Positions 1 through 3,906 of a DNA stretch of 6,503 nt are shown here, one piece after another; position 1 is the first letter of the stretch; each line of letters begins with the position of its first letter. The stretch lies in contig RFKA01000051.1 of NCBI GenBank assembly GCA_003694385.1, positions 1 to 6,503 of the forward strand. The letters run 5' to 3'. The notes under the pieces were generated by a model, which was given only the letters and a program-made list of their open reading frames with translations, had not been told where the DNA came from and ran no database searches. The DNA is from Candidatus Woesearchaeota archaeon (GTDB lineage: Archaea > Nanobdellota > Nanobdellia > Woesearchaeales > UBA525). The position numbers and the translations under genes were made by a program.

Positions 1-418
1 AACGCGGAGGGCAGGAACGTAACGCTCCCTCAGAGGTCATGACGTGATGGCCCGGGCTCTGAACGTGAAACTGTCTCAGGTGCCGTTGGGTGGTTGAACA
101 GGAGGCTCTGAGTGCTATTTTCACCGGCGTCGGCAGCATGACTGTCTCATCAGCCTTGACGAGCACCACTCGAACTGTATGAAGCGGTGCAATCATTGCC
201 TTGCCGTCTTCAGTGTCCTCCTCGGGACGGTCTTTTTGGCAGCGAATCTGCAGCTCTTTCGCTATGACCTTTGAGAGATGGACGTGGTTCGTCTTCCCGT
301 ATGGCTCTTCGTCTGGCTCTTGATGCGTATGACCGCGTTGTTCGAGCGCCCCAAGAATAACTGGGGCTCGCCACCCTATGCCGGCTTGATACGACGCGTG
401 TTCTGCTCGATGCCGCAT
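1..418 (-). CDS. Hypothetical protein, partial (C-terminus outside the window)
   Basis: I do not recognise this protein. The minus strand stays open for 139 codons from an ATG at 418 to the left edge; the nearest in-frame upstream stop is TAG at 433-431. The frame looks coding: T is rare and G common at first codon positions, and the middle has an ordinary protein composition, for example GKTNHVHLSKVIAKELQ and HTVRVVLVKADETVMLP. No signal peptide or membrane segment is visible. The part near the left edge is rich in His, Arg, Ser and Pro and less convincing. Against it, there is no TATA box or good Shine-Dalgarno upstream, only a weak AGGA, and a second minus frame is open over 210-437. All three plus frames stop within the first 50 bases. 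If real, it may lie downstream of the small gene at 754-873, but a 335-base gap separates them. Confidence 0.35.
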   Translation of the reverse strand, partial: MRHRAEHASYQAGIGWRAPVILGALEQRGHTHQEPDEEPYGKTNHVHLSKVIAKELQIRCQKDRPEEDTEDGKAMIAPLHTVRVVLVKADETVMLPTPVKIALRASCSTTQRHLRQFHVQSPGHHVMTSEGALRSCPPR

Positions 419-753
419 TAGGCTTCGTTCCTAGCACTTTCAGTTCTGCAGGTGTAACTCCCCGGGTGCGCTGTGAAAGCCTCTTCTAATCGCCTGTTTT
501 ACTAGTCGACAGTCCCTTGTAAGGCCTCTTTACACAGTCGAACGCCAGGCAGCTGCTGAGGAGTGCGTACTGATTGCGTAGTACGGGTGCGAGCTCGCTT
601 GTGAGCACGAGCCATTCGTGAGTTAGCACGAATCGTCTGCCCTGTAAGTATCGACCTCTCGGCACTGGTCTAATTCACATAATCGAAGTACACGACACAA
701 GATGATGGCTGCCAACCAATCGCTGCTTCATATTGAAGAGAAAAACAAGTGGT
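419..753. other. Gene-poor stretch with tandem hairpins
   Basis: No convincing gene is seen here. A 37-codon minus-strand frame (615-502, beginning MARAHKRART) lacks a ribosome binding site and overlaps the hairpins, so it is not called. No tRNA T-loop and no recognisable rRNA, SRP RNA or RNase P RNA core was found. The notable content is three short inverted repeats at 566-633, listed separately. Confidence 0.5.
566..633. repeat. Three tandem inverted repeats (hairpins)
   Basis: Three hairpins can be drawn in a row. The first pairs CGTAC (566-570) with GTACG (581-585). The second pairs GCTCG (593-597) with CGAGC (608-612). The third pairs ATTCGTG (614-620) with CACGAAT (627-633), a perfect 7-bp stem with a 6-base loop. 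The second and third share the words GTGAG and CACGA, so one may have arisen from the other. No T-run follows on the plus strand, so a simple terminator is not supported. They could belong to a structured RNA or be protein-binding sites. Confidence 0.45.
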
Positions 754-873
754 TTAGAAGCTGGCTTCGGCGTGGTTGTTATCTCTCCAGTCCTGGAAGT
801 ACCCCACAGGGGGGAGCATGTGGTGTTTCTCCCAGTAGTCGACCCGATCCATCTTCAGCCGAATGTTCTCCAT
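754..873 (-). CDS. 39-residue protein of unknown function
   Basis: I do not recognise this miniprotein. It runs from ATG at 873 to TAA at 756-754. The start is well supported: GGAGGTGAT (complement of 878-886) matches the anti-Shine-Dalgarno end of 16S rRNA and puts GGAGG 8 bases before the ATG. A TATA-like palindrome at 911-920 lies about 42 bases upstream. The protein opens MENIRLKMDRVDYWEKHH and continues MLPPVGYFQDWRDN. It is soluble, rich in aromatic and charged residues, with a Met/Pro turn in the middle, no cysteine and no membrane segment. It is divergent from the 7-TM gene at 955 and seems to share its promoter, which suggests joint regulation. It could be a regulatory or accessory microprotein; no function can be assigned. 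Confidence 0.68.
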   Translation of the reverse strand: MENIRLKMDRVDYWEKHHMLPPVGYFQDWRDNNHAEASF

Positions 874-910
874 CCCTATCACCTCCTATCACTGATAGTG
901 TTGGATAGGA
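874..910. promoter_or_regulatory. Operator-like repeat cluster in divergent promoter
   Basis: Between the two divergent starts is a knot of related half-sites. CCTATCAC occurs at 875-882 and 885-892, exactly 10 bp apart, about one helical turn. CTATCA-C-TGATAG at 886-898 is a perfect palindrome around one base. TCCTATC (884-890) is also mirrored by GATAGGA (904-910). Part of the repetition is explained by the Shine-Dalgarno of the minus-strand gene (878-886). Position next to the TATA element suggests a transcription-factor site; the winged-helix protein encoded at 1647-1919 is a natural candidate, but that link is inference. Confidence 0.45.
878..886 (-). promoter_or_regulatory. Strong Shine-Dalgarno for the 39-residue gene
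   Basis: The minus-strand sequence GGAGGTGAT is fully complementary to the usual archaeal 16S 3' end. GGAGG is 8 bases from the ATG at 873. This site is the main evidence that the small frame is a gene. Confidence 0.75.
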
Positions 911-920
911 GATTTAAATC
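911..920. promoter_or_regulatory. Palindromic TATA element, divergent promoter
   Basis: GATTTAAATC is a perfect 10-bp palindrome with a TTTAAA core. Its centre is about 40 bases from the plus-strand ATG at 955 and about 42 bases from the minus-strand ATG at 873. This fits archaeal promoters on both sides, with transcription starting roughly 25 bases from the box and leaders of about 15 bases that include the Shine-Dalgarno. One element may therefore drive both genes. Confidence 0.6.
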
Positions 921-940
921 CTCTGTCAAGCATCGTTCTG

Positions 941-945
941 AGGAG
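941..945 (+). promoter_or_regulatory. Shine-Dalgarno fixing the 7-TM start
   Basis: AGGAG lies 9 bases before ATG 955. With the TATA-like element at 911-920, it selects 955 over the in-frame upstream ATG at 733, which lies inside the divergent gene. Confidence 0.6.
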
Positions 946-954
946 TCCTCCGTA

Positions 955-1650
955 ATGCTTAAGAAGGTAAGGGGTGTTTACTCCCCTGTGGCGCTGACGC
1001 ATTTCTCTCCAGTGTGGTTCCGAGGCTACGACCTTGTGCTTGAGGTCAGCTTCGTTATCATCACCTTTCTCGTTGCGTTCTTCGCCGTGCAGAGCTATCG
1101 ACGGACTTTGCACAAGCAGCTCTTATTCTTTAGCGTGGGCTTTCTCTTCGTCAGTGCGGCCTATATTGTTGAAGTTCTCATCAACACCTTCATCCTCCTT
1201 GGCGCGACGTGCCCTGTTGGCTGCACGCTCGAAATGGTGGAAGAACTCCTGAGCACGCAGTATTATGGTCTTCTCCTCTATGGTGCACTAATGCTTCTCG
1301 GCCTCACGATACTACTCCAGACTGCGCTGAGGTATGATAGTAGGCTCTTCGTGCTCATCGTCGCACTCACAGTACCTGCGTTCCTCTTGAGCAAAAACCC
1401 CTTCACATTGTTCAACATCTTCGCCTCGGTCATGCTCGCTATGCTCTCTTGGCATTTCATGAAGAACTACTGGGGGTGCAGGAACAGGAATGCACTCCTC
1501 GTTGGGGTGGCGTTCGTGCTCCTTCTCTTCGGGAATGTCCACTTCCTGTTCTCAATCAAGAGCTACCTCCTCTACGTGCTAGCCCATATTCTCACATTCG
1601 TTGCATACCTCCTCATTCTTGCTAATCTCTATTTCGTGACGAGACGATGA
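955..1650 (+). CDS. Seven-transmembrane membrane protein
   Basis: This encodes 231 residues with seven predicted membrane helices at about residues 26-47, 56-79, 104-124, 130-146, 150-169, 180-200 and 204-228. The positive-inside rule (SYRRTLHKQ after helix 1, KNYWGCRNR after helix 5, TRR at the C-terminus) puts the N-terminus outside and the C-terminus inside. The second loop would then be outside and contains CPVGC (Cys86 and Cys90), which could form a disulfide or bind metal. The frame is open upstream to 733, but that part is antisense to the 39-residue gene; AGGAG and a TATA-like box support 955. Proteins of this general layout are common as hypothetical genes in DPANN genomes. The gene overlaps the following winged-helix gene at ATGA, so the two are probably co-translated, and this protein may sense a signal for that regulator (inference). 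Confidence 0.8.
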   Translation: MLKKVRGVYSPVALTHFSPVWFRGYDLVLEVSFVIITFLVAFFAVQSYRRTLHKQLLFFSVGFLFVSAAYIVEVLINTFILLGATCPVGCTLEMVEELLSTQYYGLLLYGALMLLGLTILLQTALRYDSRLFVLIVALTVPAFLLSKNPFTLFNIFASVMLAMLSWHFMKNYWGCRNRNALLVGVAFVLLLFGNVHFLFSIKSYLLYVLAHILTFVAYLLILANLYFVTRR

Positions 1651-1919
1651 AAAAACGCGAACGCCTCGAGATCATCAGGGACATTCTCTCCGCAATCAAC
1701 GAGAAAGGACCTGAGGCACTTCCCACACACATTCTCTACAAATCAAATCTTTCAAGCCAGATGCTCAAAGAGTACCTCTCCGAGCTCCAACAGAAGTCAT
1801 TCATCGCTGAAATAAGAGATAAACGGGGGAAGGTGCGCTACTCGCTCACACAACGAGGCTTTGACTTCCTGAAAGACTACGAGGTCGTTCAGCGCTTCAT
1901 TGACTCGTACGGACTCTAG
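1647..1919 (+). CDS. Winged helix-turn-helix transcriptional regulator
   Basis: This 90-residue protein fits the short archaeal winged-helix type (resembling Pfam HTH_45). Helix 1 spans about residues 4-19 (RERLEIIRDILSAINE) and helix 2 about 26-33 (PTHILYKS). The recognition helix is about 36-50 (SSQMLKEYLSELQQK), followed by a beta wing with RDKRGKVRYSLT (58-69) and a C-terminal helix (70-87) that often dimerises in this family. It probably binds DNA in the cytoplasm as a dimer. Its ATG overlaps the stop of the 7-TM gene by four bases, indicating an operon and translational coupling. Its stop overlaps that of the convergent zinc-ribbon gene within CTAG. Likely targets include the repeat cluster at 874-910 (autoregulation), which is inference. 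The fold call is firm; ligand and regulon are unknown. Confidence 0.88.
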   Translation: MKKRERLEIIRDILSAINEKGPEALPTHILYKSNLSSQMLKEYLSELQQKSFIAEIRDKRGKVRYSLTQRGFDFLKDYEVVQRFIDSYGL

Positions 1920-2038
1920 ACGACCAAGGGAGCTAATTTCACCTTGTCGCGCGGCACGAGCAGCCCTTGCTTACATTTCGGGCAGACGTCCCAGCGAGCC
2001 GCGCCACGGACGAGCGCATCGCATCGATCACATCTCAT
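1916..2038 (-). CDS. 40-residue zinc-ribbon protein
   Basis: The minus strand from ATG 2038 to TAG 1918-1916 encodes 40 residues with two CxxC knuckles: CDRC (residues 3-6) and CPKC (19-22), separated by twelve residues. They are followed by a short basic and hydrophobic tail, KQGLLVPRDKVK then LAPLVV. This is the layout of a minimal zinc ribbon (rubredoxin-like knuckles), which normally binds one zinc ion through four cysteines. A TATA box (TATATAAA on this strand, 2083-2076) lies about 41 bases upstream of the ATG, and a G-run just before the start may act as ribosome binding site. The gene converges on the winged-helix gene and the two stops overlap. Such small ribbons can act in nucleic-acid or protein binding; the specific role is unknown. 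Confidence 0.75.
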   Translation of the reverse strand: MRCDRCDALVRGAARWDVCPKCKQGLLVPRDKVKLAPLVV

Positions 2039-2075
2039 AACATAACCCCCAACGGCGAGGGGGAACGAGCGGAGA

Positions 2076-2083
2076 TTTATATA
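2076..2083. promoter_or_regulatory. TATA box, probably used in both directions
   Basis: TTTATATA is a classic archaeal box. Read on the minus strand it is TATATAAA, well placed for the zinc-ribbon start at 2038. Read on the plus strand it begins the 10-mer TATATACTCT (2078-2087), which also occurs at the boxes before the genes at 2381 and 3907, so plus-strand firing is likely too, with a start near 2103. Confidence 0.6.
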
Positions 2084-2102
2084 CTCTTATTGAAAAGAAC
2101 CT

Positions 2103-2330
2103 TAAGAACTGCCTGCGCAGACGCACAGAGCAGTCCCCGTGTGTTGGGTGCAGTGAGCATAACGAGGCGTTCTGACCAAGTCCGGCTCTGTGAAGCCCTG
2201 CTCGGTGGACCCCCGCCGGCAAGACTTGCGGAACGTGAGCGCGCGCTGTCGAGCTCTGTGTCACGCCCCGCTGTCCGAGCTCTACACTCCCACTCGTTGT
2301 ATCGCGGTGTGGACCGGATGGTCCGCCCAA
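2103..2330 (+). ncRNA. Candidate structured non-coding RNA or long leader
   Basis: Between two plus-strand TATA boxes (2076 and 2333) is a GC-rich stretch with no plausible start codon and clear pairing potential. ACTGC (2108-2112) pairs with GCAGT (2130-2134) and encloses TGCG-CAGA-CGCA (2114-2125). GTCC-GGCT (2180-2187) can pair with AGCC (2194-2197) and GGAC (2207-2210). GCAAG-A-CTTGC (2219-2229) is an odd palindrome. GGACC-GGAT-GGTCC (2311-2324) is a 5-bp stem with a 4-base loop, extendable by two pairs. The predicted transcription start lies just before the first hairpin. No SRP, RNase P, tRNA or box C/D core was recognised. It could instead be the 5' leader of the secreted-protein gene at 2381. 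Exact ends are not known. Confidence 0.35.
2244..2283 (+). repeat. Imperfect direct repeat
   Basis: CGCTGTC-GAGCTCT (2244-2257) recurs as CGCTGTC-C-GAGCTCT (2269-2283), differing by one inserted base, with a spacing of about 25 bases. It lies within the candidate RNA region. Confidence 0.6.
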
Positions 2331-2332
2331 AC

Positions 2333-2340
2333 AATATATA
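2333..2340 (+). promoter_or_regulatory. TATA box of the secreted-protein operon
   Basis: AATATATA, part of TATATACTCT (2335-2344), lies 44 bases before ATG 2381. By comparison with the leaderless promoter at 3881, transcription would begin near 2360, giving a leader of about 20 bases that contains the Shine-Dalgarno at 2369-2375. Confidence 0.65.
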
Positions 2341-2368
2341 CTCTTCCCACGACCCTCTCTCTATGAAC

Positions 2369-2375
2369 GGAGGGA
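2369..2375 (+). promoter_or_regulatory. Shine-Dalgarno fixing the start at 2381
   Basis: GGAGGGA ends 5 bases before ATG 2381. It favours this start over the in-frame ATG at 2363, which would only add six residues (MNGGRS) before the signal peptide. Confidence 0.65.
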
Positions 2376-2380
2376 GATCC

Positions 2381-3688
2381 ATGAAGCGACTGATTATCAT
2401 AGCAATGTTGCTCCTCACGATTGCTGCGGTGCAAGCCGCGACGCTCGAGATTGGTGAGAGCACGACAGAAGACGGTGTGACCGTCACACTCCTATCAGTA
2501 AAAGGCTGGCCTGCAGAGCCGAAAGCAATTCTGTCGGTGAATGGCAAGACAGAAGACGTCAAGGAGGGGAAGACGAAGGACTTCGAAGGCATCCTCGTGG
2601 ATGTTGAGGTCATCACCGAGACAAGCGTCACGTATACGATCGACGAAGGGCATGATGAAGAGCGTGACGAAAACGATGAAGGGAGTGATGAAGGCGACAA
2701 GCCACCAGAGAATGGAACGGGCGCTGCACCCGATGCCCCTGCAGATGACGCAGATATGGAGGATTCCAACAGAACCGGTGGCAATAAAACCAACGTTAAG
2801 CCAGAGGTTCCCGATTCCGATGACAACGAGACGACGACCACGCACCCCCACGCGGAGGACAACGAGACGCTGGGTAACGTGTCGGACGTCCCCGACACAG
2901 GAAACGAGACAACCACACTCGTCGTCCATCAGGACAACAACGAGACCAGTTCGGCGCCGGACACTGGTAACACCACCAATAATCCCGCCAACGGCACGAT
3001 GCCACCCGCGTTCCCAGACAACGAGACGAACGGGACTGAAGTACGGCTCCGCCTTGATAAGGGCTGGAACCTCGTCACGCTTCCCGGCCACCTGAGAAAA
3101 TTCGTGGCCACGCCAGGGAAGAAAATCCTTGGATTCGTCTATATAGTTGATGATAAGGAATACCTCACGATGCGAGAAGCACGCAATCGGCTCGGCGAGG
3201 ATTTCAGCGAGTACCTCGCGACACACGCATTTTGGATCTACGCCTATGAAGAACGAGACCTTGTTGCACTCGTCGAACCATTTATCATCCAAAGACTCGA
3301 CGTGACTGACGGCTGGAACCTCCTCCCAATTATCGACCCGTTCGTCAACGAGAACATCATCAGCCTCGATGGGACTTGTGACCTGCGCGGCGTCTACACC
3401 TGGGACAGCGGCGCGCAGCGTTGGAGCAGCTGGTCGAGTACGCAGAACTTCCTGCGGGGCATGGTTGGCGAAGGACTCCTCATCAAAAGTGCTAATGACT
3501 GCACACTCGCTGGTGGCGAGCTCGTCCCACCGAGTTTCCTGACGAAGGGAGCAGCGAATACTGGCGCTCATGACGGTGCTGCTGACGACCAGCTGCGTAT
3601 CAGATGGCAGCCCAAGCAAGACGAGGCACGTGTGAAGGGCCTGCCGGAACAGGATGATAGGAGGAGAGACCATGAGGATGACGATTAG
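2381..3688 (+). CDS. Secreted glycoprotein with sequon-rich stalk and paired GWNL motifs
   Basis: This 435-residue protein is predicted to be exported. It has a signal peptide at residues 1-19 (MKRLIIIAMLLLTIAAVQA) and a small beta-rich domain at about 20-88. A long acidic, Thr/Asn-rich linker (about 89-220) follows, then a C-terminal domain of about 221-390 and a charged tail. All twelve N-X-S/T sequons fall in residues 111-217 (111, 130, 135, 149, 161, 166, 175, 187, 197, 204, 214, 217), so the linker is probably a heavily N-glycosylated stalk. The C-terminal domain holds two GWNL motifs (228-231 and 311-314), as in repeated secreted domains of many archaeal surface proteins, and two cysteines (333, 374) that could pair. 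There is no membrane anchor; the last 50 residues are Asp/Arg-rich and odd for this kind of protein. An in-frame extension upstream to 1967 lacks support. The lipoprotein gene overlaps the last 17 bases. Function is probably envelope or adhesion related (inference). Confidence 0.82.
   Translation: MKRLIIIAMLLLTIAAVQAATLEIGESTTEDGVTVTLLSVKGWPAEPKAILSVNGKTEDVKEGKTKDFEGILVDVEVITETSVTYTIDEGHDEERDENDEGSDEGDKPPENGTGAAPDAPADDADMEDSNRTGGNKTNVKPEVPDSDDNETTTTHPHAEDNETLGNVSDVPDTGNETTTLVVHQDNNETSSAPDTGNTTNNPANGTMPPAFPDNETNGTEVRLRLDKGWNLVTLPGHLRKFVATPGKKILGFVYIVDDKEYLTMREARNRLGEDFSEYLATHAFWIYAYEERDLVALVEPFIIQRLDVTDGWNLLPIIDPFVNENIISLDGTCDLRGVYTWDSGAQRWSSWSSTQNFLRGMVGEGLLIKSANDCTLAGGELVPPSFLTKGAANTGAHDGAADDQLRIRWQPKQDEARVKGLPEQDDRRRDHEDDD
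2822..3028 (+). repeat. Repeated DNET-coding 12-mers
   Basis: The 12-mer GACAACGAGACG occurs exactly at 2822-2833, 2858-2869 and 3017-3028, with diverged copies between (for example around 2933-2946). Each encodes Asp-Asn-Glu-Thr, giving one N-glycosylation sequon per copy. It suggests the stalk grew by short internal duplications. Confidence 0.7.
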
Positions 3689-3875
3689 TATACTCCTGTT
3701 CCTGCTTGTTGCTTGTACCGTATCGTCTCCTGCCACGCCTCCTGTTGCCCCGGAGCCCGCAGAAACCCCGCAAGCAGCACCTCAGCCAGCTCCTCCGGCG
3801 ACGGCTGCAGAGGATATGAACATCGACGACGTCTTCGGCGAGGGTGAAGCCGTCGCCCCACCGTCTTTTGGGTAA
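3672..3875 (+). CDS. Small proline-rich lipoprotein
   Basis: The 67-residue product starts MRMTISILLFLL and has a lipobox LVAC (residues 12-15), so Cys15 should become the lipidated N-terminus after export. The mature part has a Pro/Ala/Glu/Gln-rich spacer (about 19-46), then a short acidic end, DMNIDDVFGEGE (48-59), and APPSFG at the C-terminus. It would be a membrane-tethered surface peptide with no room for a folded domain. GGAGG at 3660-3664 is 7 bases before ATG 3672, so this start is preferred over the ATG at 3654. The gene overlaps the end of the secreted-glycoprotein gene by 17 bases in another frame, so the two share the promoter at 2333. The acidic tail could bind a partner; the function is unknown. 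Confidence 0.75.
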   Translation: MRMTISILLFLLVACTVSSPATPPVAPEPAETPQAAPQPAPPATAAEDMNIDDVFGEGEAVAPPSFG

Positions 3876-3880
3876 ACTTC

Positions 3881-3887
3881 TTATATA
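3881..3887 (+). promoter_or_regulatory. TATA box for a leaderless transcript
   Basis: TTATATA, in the shared word TATATACTCT (3882-3891), is centred 23 bases before ATG 3907. The transcript should start at or within a few bases of the start codon, and there is no Shine-Dalgarno, so translation is probably leaderless. The box lies 5 bases after the lipoprotein stop. Confidence 0.7.
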
Positions 3888-3906
3888 CTCTCATCTCTCT
3901 TATATT

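Noticed and set aside
1..420. Plus-strand rRNA fragment
   Set aside because: A few short words recall rRNA, but no long conserved segment of 16S, 23S or 5S could be matched, and the minus strand has codon-like composition.
502..615. 37-codon minus frame starting MARAHKRART, reminiscent of a basic ribosomal protein
   Set aside because: No Shine-Dalgarno or TATA box, overlaps the hairpins, and does not match the motifs of L34e or other basic ribosomal proteins when compared by eye.
566..633. CRISPR repeats
   Set aside because: The hairpins differ in sequence and length and are not separated by uniform spacers.
733..954. N-terminal extension of the 7-TM protein by 74 residues
   Set aside because: The stretch is antisense to the 39-residue gene, has no ribosome binding site at 733, and crosses the TATA-like palindrome; ATG 955 has AGGAG and a TATA-like box at correct distances.
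2103..2330. SRP RNA, RNase P RNA or tRNA
   Set aside because: The conserved SRP helix 8 core, RNase P CRI/CRV elements and a tRNA T-loop were looked for and not found.
1967..2380. N-terminal extension of the secreted glycoprotein by 138 residues
   Set aside because: It would bury the signal peptide inside the protein, overlaps the zinc-ribbon gene and two promoters, and has no composition typical of a domain.
2495..3736. 413-codon minus-strand open frame, and a similar one at 2077-2916
   Set aside because: Both are antisense to the glycoprotein gene, whose GAC/GAG/ACG-rich stalk gives few antisense stops; they show no known motif and no promoter or ribosome binding site.
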